From: an uncultured Peptococcaceae bacterium
GTDB lineage: Bacteria > Bacillota > Peptococcia > Peptococcales > Peptococcaceae
Reading direction: 5' to 3'
Length of the DNA stretch: 13,554 nt
Assembly: GCA_934229395.1 (NCBI GenBank)
Contig: CAKQDL010000051.1
Span: 1 to 13,554 of the forward strand
Below, piece by piece: positions 1-6,492 of the stretch (position 1 is its first letter; each line of letters starts with the position of its first letter). The notes beneath the pieces are model-generated. The model made no database searches, was not told the origin of the DNA, and saw nothing but the letters and a program-made list of their open reading frames with translations. Made by a program: the position numbers and the translations under genes.

Positions 1-53
1 ATCCCTGTTCCTGCGCGAAGGTTCTTTTTTGATGCCAAAAAAGGGCGATTTCG

Positions 54-980
54 CTATTTCCCGACTGCCCCTTTGTAGAAATTGCGCAGATAGGTGAGGG
101 CTGCGGTTTCTACGGGATTGAGCTGGAGCGGATTTTTGTAGAGTAAGAAGACAATGAGCTCGGTGGCATTGGCGTGCAGGGGCACCTTGACGATGTTTTG
201 CCCGAGGTGCTGGTCGTTCCAATTATAAAACACGAAGCTCGGCGCAATGGCGGGCATATTGCCAAAGAGGACGAGGGATTTTAACAGTTCGTAGTTGTCG
301 GTCACGTAGCGCTTTTTGAGATGGATAAAATCGTGGTAGAAAAAATTGTCGGTGGAGGTCATAAAAAGTTTTGAGATGGCCACAGGCGTTTGCGCAAGCG
401 CTTCGAGGGTAAGGGCCTCCTTATGGGCCCAGGGGTGGTCCTTGTGCATATATACGTAAATAGAATCGGTATAGACAGGCTCGCAGATGAAATTTTGGTT
501 TTCAGCGTTGGCCTTGATGTAGTGGTAGCTCAAGCTGCTCGCGGCGTTGATGCCAAGATGATGGCCCGAGGCCACAAGCTTTTGCAAGAGGGTTTCAGAT
601 TTTGTTTCTGACACGTAAACATTGATATCAGGAAAATTTTCCTGCATATAACGGCAGAGAGCGAGCATTGACGACACGCAGCCTGCTGGGTAGGAATAAA
701 CGTGGAGGGCCTTCACCGAGGACGAATAATCATCCTTGGCCGCTTCGATTTTGTTGTAGGAGGTGAGCATTTCCTCGGCAAAGGGGAGGATGTTTTCGCC
801 AAAGCTTGTGAGAAAGGTGCCTTTGGCCGTGCGCAAAAAAAGCGGTGAGCGAAGCTCGTCTTCAAGGGCGCGGATGGAGCTGCTTAAGGTGGACTTGCCA
901 ATGAGGAGATTTTCTGACGCCTGGGAGAGAGAAGGGCACTGGGCAATCTCTAAAAAATGGCGAAGCTGATCAATACGCAA
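54..980 (-). CDS. LysR-family transcriptional regulator
   Basis: This 308-aa protein has the length and layout of a LysR-type regulator. A winged helix-turn-helix lies at about residues 1-60 (starting MRIDQLRHFLEIAQ, with the recognition region around SQASENLLIGKSTLSSSI). A linker follows, then a periplasmic-binding-protein-like effector domain at about 90-300. The start is TTG at 978-980. It has an AGAAAGGA ribosome site about 9 bases upstream, while the nearby ATG runs into a stop after six codons. It is divergent from the permease gene at 1178, the usual arrangement for a LysR regulator and its target, so I infer that it controls that permease with an unknown small-molecule effector. A plausible promoter lies in the shared gap. 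I see no convincing terminator after its stop. Family assignment is firm; target and ligand are inferred. Confidence 0.93.
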   Translation of the reverse strand: MRIDQLRHFLEIAQCPSLSQASENLLIGKSTLSSSIRALEDELRSPLFLRTAKGTFLTSFGENILPFAEEMLTSYNKIEAAKDDYSSSVKALHVYSYPAGCVSSMLALCRYMQENFPDINVYVSETKSETLLQKLVASGHHLGINAASSLSYHYIKANAENQNFICEPVYTDSIYVYMHKDHPWAHKEALTLEALAQTPVAISKLFMTSTDNFFYHDFIHLKKRYVTDNYELLKSLVLFGNMPAIAPSFVFYNWNDQHLGQNIVKVPLHANATELIVFLLYKNPLQLNPVETAALTYLRNFYKGAVGK

Positions 981-1024
981 AACGGTTCATCCTTTCTGGG
1001 AGCGGGCTGCATTTATTTATTGAA

Positions 1025-1037
1025 TTAAGGGCACTTA
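1025..1037. promoter_or_regulatory. possible LysR-type operator (T-N11-A)
   Basis: TTAAGGGCACTTA contains the dyad TAAG/CTTA and fits the T-N11-A form of LysR operators. It lies between the divergent LysR and permease genes, just downstream of the predicted LysR promoter. Such short matches occur by chance, so this is only a candidate. Confidence 0.22.
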
Positions 1038-1049
1038 TGCATCATCTGC

Positions 1050-1078
1050 AGTGTACAGTTTTTTTGAACGTTTGTCTA
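1050..1078 (-). promoter_or_regulatory. predicted promoter of the LysR gene
   Basis: On the minus strand TAGACA (plus 1073-1078) and TACACT (plus 1050-1055) are separated by exactly 17 bases, about 70 bases ahead of the TTG start. The match to the consensus is moderate. Confidence 0.4.
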
Positions 1079-1114
1079 CAATTTTAAATGCCTCCCATAA
1101 AACAAAAGGTCGGG

Positions 1115-1120
1115 TATACT
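1115..1120 (+). promoter_or_regulatory. -10 box of the permease promoter
   Basis: TATACT lies about 57 bases ahead of the permease ATG. No good -35 box sits 17 bases upstream, as expected for a promoter that needs an activator such as the adjacent LysR protein. Confidence 0.4.
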
Positions 1121-1177
1121 ATAGTTAACAACGTCTATGCACCGCTCAGGGGATGCGTAGAAAAAGGGAGGTTTATC

Positions 1178-2554
1178 ATGTCTACTGTTCAAAACAAAAA
1201 TTTATTAAAATGGGCCGTGATTTTTCTCGTGCCATTGGCCTTGCTGCTCATTCCGGTGACGGATGTATTCACCATGCAGCACAAGCTGTTTTTGTGCATC
1301 ACGCTGTGGACGATTTTGATGTTTGCCTTTGGTTTGGTGGACAACTACATTCCAGCCATTGTGATGCCTATGCTCTTTATTGCCACCGGTGTGGCCGATT
1401 GGGAAACGGCCTACGCTGGCTTGCACAATCCAATTGTGTGGCAGGTTTTGGGGATTTTCCTTTTGGTCAATGCCCTTATGCGCAACGGCCTCTTAAAGCG
1501 CTTGGCCTACGCCTGCATTTTGCGCACAAGCTGCACCTACAATGGGCTCCTTGTGGGGATGTATCTCTTTGGCCTTGTCTTTAACCTCTTCTTACCAGGC
1601 GGTTCCTGCGTGGCCATGTCGACCTTTGCCTTTAGTATTTGCGTGGCCTTAGGCCTTAAAAAGTCCAAGACGGCCGCTGGTATTACCTTGGCTGGGGCCA
1701 TGGGCTATTTGCAGCCAGGGCTCTTTATCTACGTGCCAAGCAATTTTGGCCTTTTGGCCTCTATTGCCAAGGAAGTGGATCCATCCCTTTCCTTCAACTT
1801 TGCCACCTATCTCATGCACAACGCTGTGTTTATCCTCTTTGGCTTCTTTATGATTTTTGTGATTTCAAAAATGTTCAAGCCAGAAGAACCGCTGGATTCT
1901 AAGGAATTCTTTAAAAACGAACGCGCCAAGCTGGGTAAAATGGACCGCGAAGAAAAAATTTCTGCCGTGGCCGTGGTGATTTTGATTGCCTACATTTTTG
2001 CCAACAGCTTCACCGGCTGGAACCTTGCTTATATTTTTGTACTCCTGCCAGCTGTGTTGGCCTTCCCAATTTTTAACGTAGTTAAAAAAGAAGACATCGA
2101 AAAAATTGACTTTAAATTTATTTTCTTCCTCGCTGCCTGTATGTCCATCGGCTTTGTGGCAGCAAGCATTGGCATTACTGATGTGATTGCAGCTATCATC
2201 CTGCCATATATGCAAAACGTGGGCACCTACGGCCTTGTGGCTATGACCTGGCTTTTGGGCGTGTGTGTCAACTTCCTGCTCACACCTCTTGCAGCCATGG
2301 CCTCCTTCGGGGCACCGCTCACCTCCATTGCCATGGGCCTTGGCATTGATCCATATGCCATGATTTATGCCTTCAACAATGGCCTCGACCAAGTGCTCTT
2401 CCCTTACGAATACGCCATCTACCTGCTCTATTTCTCCTTTGGGATGATAGAAATGAAGGACTTCATCAAGTTCTTTGGCGTAAAAATGGTGTGCAGCTTT
2501 GCCTTTATCATGGTGCTCGTGGTACCATATTGGAAGCTGATTGGTATTCTCTAA
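1178..2554 (+). CDS. SLC13/DASS-like anion permease, divergent
   Basis: This is a 458-aa, very hydrophobic multi-pass membrane protein. Its two-halves layout and segments such as FFLAACMSIGFVAASIGITD (about 317-336) and the conserved end (about 400-435) resemble the SLC13/DASS divalent-anion:Na+ symporters of the ion transporter superfamily. These import dicarboxylates, sulfate or similar anions. The start is the ATG at 1178, which has a GGGAGG ribosome site eight bases upstream; the longer in-frame start at 1088 has none. The two Ser-Asn-Thr signatures that bind Na+ in characterised members are not visible. Their places hold LPGGSCVAMST (about 139-149) and LLTPLAAMASFGAP (about 367-380). Substrate and coupling ion are therefore open. 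It stands divergent to a LysR regulator and ends in a strong terminator. Confidence 0.8.
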   Translation: MSTVQNKNLLKWAVIFLVPLALLLIPVTDVFTMQHKLFLCITLWTILMFAFGLVDNYIPAIVMPMLFIATGVADWETAYAGLHNPIVWQVLGIFLLVNALMRNGLLKRLAYACILRTSCTYNGLLVGMYLFGLVFNLFLPGGSCVAMSTFAFSICVALGLKKSKTAAGITLAGAMGYLQPGLFIYVPSNFGLLASIAKEVDPSLSFNFATYLMHNAVFILFGFFMIFVISKMFKPEEPLDSKEFFKNERAKLGKMDREEKISAVAVVILIAYIFANSFTGWNLAYIFVLLPAVLAFPIFNVVKKEDIEKIDFKFIFFLAACMSIGFVAASIGITDVIAAIILPYMQNVGTYGLVAMTWLLGVCVNFLLTPLAAMASFGAPLTSIAMGLGIDPYAMIYAFNNGLDQVLFPYEYAIYLLYFSFGMIEMKDFIKFFGVKMVCSFAFIMVLVVPYWKLIGIL

Positions 2555-2560
2555 TAGGTA

Positions 2561-2599
2561 AAACCGTGCTGAGGGAGTGACGCTCAGCACGGTTTTTTT
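2561..2599 (+). terminator. intrinsic terminator after the permease gene
   Basis: A 13-bp perfect stem (2561-2573 with 2583-2595; core CCGTGCTGAG/CTCAGCACGG) with a 9-base loop is followed by a run of seven T. It separates the permease transcript from the YitT gene. Confidence 0.93.
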
Positions 2600-2623
2600 G
2601 TGAATGAAAAGAAAGGAGACGCT

Positions 2624-3463
2624 ATGGCGCGACTAAAAAACATAGCCCTGATTCTTTTGGGCAACCTCATGATTACCTTAGGCCTGGGCCAGGTGGTGCT
2701 GGCCAATGGTTTTATTGCTGGCGGTGTAACAGGCTTTGCGCTGGTTTTGGTGCACCTAATTCCTGTAGATATTACGCTTCTTACAGGGGTGCTCAATACC
2801 CTCCTCTTTGTTGTGGGCGCCCTTCTTTTGGGGCGCAGCTTTGCCCTTTCGACGGCGCTTTGTGCCCTAACCTTTCCATTTTTCCTCAAGCTTTGCACGA
2901 TGTTTACCCTTTTTCCGGAGCTGGGTGAGGATTATTTTTTGGCTTCAGTTTTGGCCGGCGTGGTCATTGGCGTTGGCATAGGGCTTATTCTTCGTAGCGG
3001 CGCCAGCACCGGCGGGGTGGATATTATTTCTCTGTTGGCGCACAAATATTTTCACGTTCCGGTGGCCAAGTGCTTGGTCGTGGTGGATGTGACGATTATT
3101 CTCCTGCAGCTTTTGTTTGAAGGCGGCACCAACGCCCTTTACGGGATTCTTATTGTGGTGCTCACAAGCTATGTGGTCAATCAAACCTTGGCCTACGGGC
3201 AGGCGAAAATTCAGCTCATCACCATCTCTAGCCGCTACGAAGACATTCGCCAGGCGGTGCTCTATGTGTGCGACACAGGTGTGACCATGCTCAACGTGGA
3301 AACGGGCCACGAAAAACGCAACGAAAAAGCGCTCCTCACCATTGTGCCATACAAAAAATTGTTGGAGGTCAAGCAAACCATTTTGGATATTGATCCCCAC
3401 GCATTTGTGATTATTTCCAACACCCGCGACGTCAACGGCCGCGGCTACAGCATGGAACGCTAG
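2624..3463 (+). CDS. YitT family membrane protein (YitT_membrane + DUF2179)
   Basis: This is a 279-aa protein. Residues 1-195 form about five to six membrane segments typical of the YitT family (DUF161), including the signature GLILRSGASTGGVD at about 120-133. Residues about 198-279 form the soluble DUF2179 domain, with the closing NGRGYSMER pattern. The length is typical for the family. The start chosen is the ATG at 2624 with an AAAGGAG ribosome site; the upstream in-frame ATG at 2600 falls directly after the permease terminator. The function of YitT proteins is poorly defined, and they are generally regarded as putative transporters or membrane sensors. The preceding terminator suggests a separate transcript, but no clear promoter can be placed in the short gap and no intrinsic terminator follows. 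Confidence 0.9.
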   Translation: MARLKNIALILLGNLMITLGLGQVVLANGFIAGGVTGFALVLVHLIPVDITLLTGVLNTLLFVVGALLLGRSFALSTALCALTFPFFLKLCTMFTLFPELGEDYFLASVLAGVVIGVGIGLILRSGASTGGVDIISLLAHKYFHVPVAKCLVVVDVTIILLQLLFEGGTNALYGILIVVLTSYVVNQTLAYGQAKIQLITISSRYEDIRQAVLYVCDTGVTMLNVETGHEKRNEKALLTIVPYKKLLEVKQTILDIDPHAFVIISNTRDVNGRGYSMER

Positions 3464-3523
3464 GAAAAACTGAAAGAGTTGGGGAAAATAGTGAAAAAAG
3501 TCCCACGCTTTGACGAATAGATA

Positions 3524-3552
3524 TTGGATTTTTTTATAAAGCAGTGTATGCT
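3524..3552 (+). promoter_or_regulatory. promoter of the 96-aa orphan gene
   Basis: TTGGAT (3524-3529) and TATGCT (3547-3552) are spaced by 17 bases, about 38 bases ahead of the ATG. A strong AGGAGG ribosome site follows at about 3576-3582. Confidence 0.65.
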
Positions 3553-3589
3553 GTAGGTAAACCATTATTGCAATTAGGAGGATTTATTC

Positions 3590-3880
3590 ATGGACTTAAA
3601 GATTCATTTGACCCAAGAACCATACATTCAAAACGGCCTTTACCGCGTGCCAACTGAAGAAGGCACCCCAGGTGAAGATTTCTTGCAAGGCCCATGGTGG
3701 CAAGCCAACGCCGAAGAAAGCAGCGGTAGCCCAATCGAATACACCGTTATCTGGACCGGTAGCGAAAACAAGGCCGATATCGACTGGAAAAACCCAACCT
3801 TCGTTATCGCTCGTGGCGACGTGAGCTTCAACATCACCGGCCAAGCAGAGCTTACAGAAAACGAATTTCTTAGCTTCTAA
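3590..3880 (+). CDS. acidic 96-aa orphan protein, apparently highly expressed
   Basis: I do not recognise this 96-aa protein. It has no signal peptide, membrane segment or cysteine. It is strongly acidic (about 16 Asp/Glu against 5 Lys/Arg) and has four tryptophans, including a WW pair at 36-37 (GPWWQAN). The probable fold is a small beta-rich soluble domain, judged from segments such as IEYTVIWTG and FVIARGDVSFNI. The gene has its own promoter, a near-perfect AGGAGG ribosome site 7-8 bases from the ATG and its own terminator, so it is a one-gene transcript. All six prolines are CCA, and threonine is almost always ACC. The same bias appears in the SLH-anchored nucleotidase, and I read it as a sign of abundant expression. 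It has no functional neighbour. Confidence 0.8.
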   Translation: MDLKIHLTQEPYIQNGLYRVPTEEGTPGEDFLQGPWWQANAEESSGSPIEYTVIWTGSENKADIDWKNPTFVIARGDVSFNITGQAELTENEFLSF

Positions 3881-3940
3881 GAAGATATAAGTAAGGTTGT
3901 CGGAAAACAGCAATTAAAAAATGCGTCAATGCAAATGAAT

Positions 3941-3980
3941 AAGCCTTCTCCCCCTTTAAAAGAGGAGAAGGCTTTTGTTA
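3941..3980 (+). terminator. intrinsic terminator after the 96-aa gene
   Basis: An 11-bp perfect stem AAGCCTTCTCC/GGAGAAGGCTT (3941-3951 with 3964-3974) with a 12-base loop is followed by TTTTGTTATTT. It faces the convergent siroheme-protein gene that ends at 4037. Confidence 0.87.
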
Positions 3981-4036
3981 TTTATTCGAAGGGTGTATTT
4001 CTAGTTCCCGCTCGTCCCCTTTTTCTATGCCCAAAA

Positions 4037-4690
4037 TTATTCAGCGATGTAGGCTTTTACATCGTCTAGGCCTAGACGAGCGAGGAGGCGGGCTGTACGT
4101 TCGCCGCCGTCTTTCTTTTCTTCGATGTACTGATAGAGCTTATCGACCAAGGTTACGGCTTCTTCGTGGCTGAGGCCGGTGGCTACCACTTCACCAGCGC
4201 TTGGCTTGGTGCCGCCGTTGCCGCCGAAGGTTACTGTCCAGCCCTTGCCAGCTGCAAAAACGCCAATGTCGCGCACTTGGGTGGAGGAGCAGCGGCGTGG
4301 GCAGGTGGATACGGCTGCCTTGATTTTGCCAGCGTTGTGCGCCTTGGAAATAGCGATGATGTCATCAGCCATCTTGTGGCCGTCAAAGCCTTCCATAGCA
4401 AACTTACATACGCCCTTGCCTGGGCAAACAATAACCTTGCCCTTTGGGGTGCGGAGGCGATCACCAAAGGTTGCTACGAGATCATCCCAAAGTGGGTTGA
4501 CTTCTTCTTCTGGGGTGTTGTAGAAGCTGATTTTTTTGGCGGTGGTGCACATCATCTTGGTTACGTTGTGCTTTTTTGCGAGCTCAGCGATTTTGAGCAA
4601 ATCGTCTGGGGTCATAAAGCCGTGGTCGAGGTTGATGTGGAGAGAATAGGTATTTTCAGCGTGTTGGGTTACTTGTGTTTTAAATTCCAT
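4037..4690 (-). CDS. small siroheme/4Fe-4S sulfite or nitrite reductase-like protein
   Basis: The 217-aa product combines a short ferredoxin-like half domain (about 1-75) with a nitrite/sulfite reductase 4Fe-4S domain (about 80-217). The ligand pattern C-x5-C then C-x3-C is complete: Cys89 and Cys95 in CPGKGVC, Cys130 and Cys134 in CPRRC. This is the siroheme-4Fe-4S motif of the family, followed by GGNGGTKPSAGEV. The length matches the low-molecular-weight assimilatory-type sulfite reductases of anaerobes rather than the two-repeat enzymes. The start is the ATG at 4688-4690 with AGGAGG upstream; an upstream in-frame ATG lacks a site. Sulfite or nitrite reduction in the cytoplasm is the family-based expectation. 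No siroheme synthesis, electron-donor or sulfur-assimilation gene is in view, so the substrate is unproved. Confidence 0.88.
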   Translation of the reverse strand: MEFKTQVTQHAENTYSLHINLDHGFMTPDDLLKIAELAKKHNVTKMMCTTAKKISFYNTPEEEVNPLWDDLVATFGDRLRTPKGKVIVCPGKGVCKFAMEGFDGHKMADDIIAISKAHNAGKIKAAVSTCPRRCSSTQVRDIGVFAAGKGWTVTFGGNGGTKPSAGEVVATGLSHEEAVTLVDKLYQYIEEKKDGGERTARLLARLGLDDVKAYIAE

Positions 4691-4729
4691 AATGGTTTCC
4701 TCCTGAGTGTGGATTTTCTTTACGGACCA

Positions 4730-4760
4730 ATTATAGCGCAAAACGCACGCAGATGCACAA
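4730..4760 (-). promoter_or_regulatory. predicted promoter of the siroheme-protein gene
   Basis: A perfect TATAAT lies on the minus strand (plus 4730-4735), 40 bases ahead of the ATG. The best -35 is weak: TTGTGC at plus 4755-4760, with a 19-base spacer. Confidence 0.5.
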
Positions 4761-4764
4761 AAAA

Positions 4765-5145
4765 TTATTCCAGCACATAGCCTTCTTCGGTCACAGGCAC
4801 AATCATGTTTTCGATGGCGTTTACAAGCTTGGGATGGCGAATCACAAAGTGAATCACTGGCGCGCGTCCCTTAGACACCATGGCCCATTGGCCCTCACGC
4901 AGGCAGATTTGCAAATTGCGGAAGGCGGCTGTGTGGGTTGGATGCACATAAAAGTTCGGGTGCTGCTCGGCAAAAGCTGTGGTGGACACGATGTGGCGCG
5001 TGTAAAGGGCATAGTCGTAGAGGACGTTTTTGTCAAAAAAAAGGCCAGAAAGGGCAAGGTTTGGCGGATGGGCATCAAATTCCTTTTTGTAGGCCTGAAC
5101 TACTTTTTGCTTTTGTTCAGCTGTATGATTAGATTTTCTGCCCAT
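4765..5145 (-). CDS. 126-aa orphan protein behind a hairpin leader
   Basis: I do not recognise this 126-aa protein. It has no signal peptide or membrane helix. The N-terminus (MGRKSNHTAEQKQKVVQAY) is basic and probably helical. The rest is rich in His, Tyr and Phe (PNFYVHPTHTAAFRNLQ; VIHFVIRHPK) without a known metal motif. The N-terminus recalls the start of transposase helix-turn-helix domains, but nothing else supports that. The ATG at 5143-5145 lies about 10 bases from a G-rich ribosome site (AGGGGG) that forms the base of a long hairpin (5152-5210). It lies 95 bases after the transporter gene on the same strand and 74 bases ahead of the siroheme-protein gene, so readthrough from the transporter is possible. 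The start is supported, the function unknown. Confidence 0.65.
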   Translation of the reverse strand: MGRKSNHTAEQKQKVVQAYKKEFDAHPPNLALSGLFFDKNVLYDYALYTRHIVSTTAFAEQHPNFYVHPTHTAAFRNLQICLREGQWAMVSKGRAPVIHFVIRHPKLVNAIENMIVPVTEEGYVLE

Positions 5146-5151
5146 AATAAA

Positions 5152-5210
5152 ATGCCCCCTATATAGCAGTCAGTGATTTGTTATTTCACTGTTTGCTATA
5201 TAGGGAGCAT
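5152..5210 (-). promoter_or_regulatory. long hairpin leader masking a ribosome site
   Basis: A 59-base near-palindrome. Plus-strand 5157-5168 (CCCTATATAGCA) pairs perfectly with 5194-5205. The stem extends outward through ATGC/GCAT after one mismatch, and inward through CAGTGA/TCACTG after a G-T pair and a mismatch, with a nine-base loop. On the minus strand the 3' arm contains the AGGGGG ribosome site of the 126-aa gene, followed by CATTTTATT and the ATG. It could therefore mask translation, act as a weak terminator after the transporter gene, or serve as a protein-binding palindrome; each arm contains GCTATATAG. Confidence 0.7.
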
Positions 5211-5240
5211 ATCACCGGCGAGCTAGGTGGGGCGTTATTT

Positions 5241-6335
5241 TTATGCGTCGAGCTTCATATCGCCGTCTTTTACGAGGCCGGCTTTGCGTACAATCATATT
5301 GAAGAGTGGGGTCAAGATGGCTGGGAGTACAATGCAGATAAGGAGTAGGCCAATCCAGTCGAAGCCAGTGATGGCTGCCTTGGCGCCACTTGCCACGTCG
5401 GCAACCCAACCGGAGTAAACGCCCAATGGGCCAACCATGCCGCAGGTGCCCATACCGGAGGATACTGGGGTGCCGTTCATTTGCATTTTAAAGAAGCAGG
5501 TAGCAATAGGGCCAGTAATAGCCGAGGCCATGGTTGGCCCAAACCAAATCCAAGGGTTGCGCACAATGTTGCCCATTTGGAGCATCGAGGTGCCAATGCC
5601 TTGGCTGATGATGCCGCCCCAGCCGTTTTCCTTAAAGCTTACCACAGCAAAGCCCACCATTTGGGCACAGCAGCCAGCTACAGCAGCACCGCCAGCGAGG
5701 CCGGTGAGACCCAAGGCTGCGCAAATCGCAGCAGAGGAAATAGGAAGGGTGAGGGCAATACCTACAATAACAGAAACCAAAATACCCATAAGGAATGGTT
5801 GGAGCTCAGTGGCCCACATAATGAGGGTACCAAGCTTCATGGCAATGGCGCCGAGTGGTGGCGCAATAAGAGCCGAAAGGGCAATCCCAACGCCAATAGT
5901 CACAAGTGGTGTGACCAAAATATCAATGCGTGTTTCCTTGCTCACAGCCTTGCCACATTCGGCAGCGATAATGGCCACAAAGAGCACGGCCAAAGGACCG
6001 CCAGCGCCGCCGAGGGCATTGGCCGCAAAGCCAACGGTGATGAGTGAAAAGAGCACGAGTGGCGGCGTATGGAGGGCATAGCCAATGGCCGTGGCCATAG
6101 CAGGGCCGCTCATGGCAGAAGCCAAGCCGCCGACGGTATAATCAATACCAGCCACTGTGGCAACGGTGGTGGTGAGAGCAGCAATTCCAAACTGAGTGCC
6201 AATGGTGTTAATAATGGTACCAATGAGCAGTGAGCAGAACAAACCTTGTGCCATGGCGCCCAAGGCATCAATCCCGTAACGACGCAAGGAAATTTCAATG
6301 TCCTTGCGTTTTAAAAACGCGCTTACGTTTGACAA
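5241..6335 (-). CDS. PfoR/PTS_EIIC_2-family membrane transporter, predicted NiaR target
   Basis: This is a 364-aa protein with about ten membrane segments, rich in Gly and Ala. It resembles the PTS_EIIC_2 family, also known as PfoR (predicted membrane protein, putative toxin regulator). Typical stretches are YTVGGLASAMSGPAMATAIG, FAANALGGAGGPLAVLFVA and GMGTCGMVGPLGVYSG. No IIA or IIB phosphotransfer domain or gene is present, so sugar phosphotransferase activity is not supported. The TTG at 6333-6335 is preferred because AAAGGGGA lies nine bases upstream; the ATG at 6354-6356 has no ribosome site and would add seven residues. The gene is divergent from niaR, and its promoter carries a NiaR-like box on the -35. 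I infer import of niacin or another NAD precursor. Family is fairly sure, substrate inferred. Confidence 0.85.
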   Translation of the reverse strand: MSNVSAFLKRKDIEISLRRYGIDALGAMAQGLFCSLLIGTIINTIGTQFGIAALTTTVATVAGIDYTVGGLASAMSGPAMATAIGYALHTPPLVLFSLITVGFAANALGGAGGPLAVLFVAIIAAECGKAVSKETRIDILVTPLVTIGVGIALSALIAPPLGAIAMKLGTLIMWATELQPFLMGILVSVIVGIALTLPISSAAICAALGLTGLAGGAAVAGCCAQMVGFAVVSFKENGWGGIISQGIGTSMLQMGNIVRNPWIWFGPTMASAITGPIATCFFKMQMNGTPVSSGMGTCGMVGPLGVYSGWVADVASGAKAAITGFDWIGLLLICIVLPAILTPLFNMIVRKAGLVKDGDMKLDA

Positions 6336-6366
6336 ATAAATCAGTCCCCTTTTCATGATGGTTTAT

Positions 6367-6379
6367 AGCTGTCTTGACA
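6367..6379. promoter_or_regulatory. NiaR-like operator box, left copy
   Basis: AGCTGTCTTGACA is the exact reverse complement of the right copy 49 bases away. It is itself a palindrome, GCTGTC-TT-GACAGC at 6368-6381. It falls just downstream of the expected transcription start of the transporter gene, a position suited to repression. TGTC/GACA half sites fit what is known of Firmicutes NiaR operators. Confidence 0.7.
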
Positions 6380-6392
6380 GCCGACTGTTCAC

Positions 6393-6421
6393 ATTGTACA
6401 GTGTGCATGGTTAGTTGTCAA
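6393..6421 (-). promoter_or_regulatory. promoter of the PfoR-family transporter gene
   Basis: On the minus strand TTGACA (plus 6416-6421) and TACAAT (plus 6393-6398) are separated by 17 bases. This is almost the consensus promoter. The -35 lies inside the right-hand NiaR-like box. Confidence 0.8.
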
Positions 6422-6428
6422 GACAGCT
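6416..6428. promoter_or_regulatory. NiaR-like operator box, right copy
   Basis: TGTCAAGACAGCT covers the -35 box of the transporter promoter and ends five bases before the -35 of niaR itself. Together with the left copy it could repress the transporter and moderate niaR. Confidence 0.7.
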
Positions 6429-6433
6429 TGCGC

Positions 6434-6462
6434 TTGTTTTGCACATAGAGAGTTGCTATAAT
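6434..6462 (+). promoter_or_regulatory. promoter of niaR
   Basis: TTGTTT (6434-6439), a 17-base spacer and a perfect TATAAT (6457-6462) preceded by the extended TGC element. It lies 31 bases before the GTG start. Confidence 0.8.
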
Positions 6463-6492
6463 GAAAGAACTACAATTAATGGGGTGAATAAG

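Noticed and set aside
1865..2590. Open frame of 241 codons on the minus strand
   Set aside because: It lies wholly against the SLC13-like permease, runs into that gene's terminator, has a His-rich low-quality composition and no ribosome site.
2945..3565. Open frame of 206 codons on the minus strand
   Set aside because: It is antisense to the YitT gene, which has a clear family match and ribosome site; the composition is that of a shadow frame.
3866..3886. Small palindrome TTCTTAG-CTT-CTAAGAA over the stop codon of the 96-aa gene
   Set aside because: The stem is short, AT-rich and lacks a T tail; the real terminator lies at 3941-3980.
4166..4780. Open frame of 204 codons on the plus strand
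   Set aside because: It is antisense to the siroheme protein, whose cysteine motif and start are secure.
4765..5145. Possible transposase fragment
   Set aside because: Only the first 19 residues recall a transposase helix-turn-helix. There are no catalytic residues, and the flanking hairpin is on one side only, so no insertion sequence is supported.
5437..6081. Open frames of 214 and 188 codons on the plus strand
   Set aside because: Both are opposite the transporter gene; their long runs of Pro, Ala and Asn/His residues reflect reverse reading of membrane-protein codons.
5241..6335. A true sugar phosphotransferase system
   Set aside because: No IIA, IIB, HPr or sugar-metabolism gene is present, and the protein belongs to the PfoR-type family rather than a classical IIC family.
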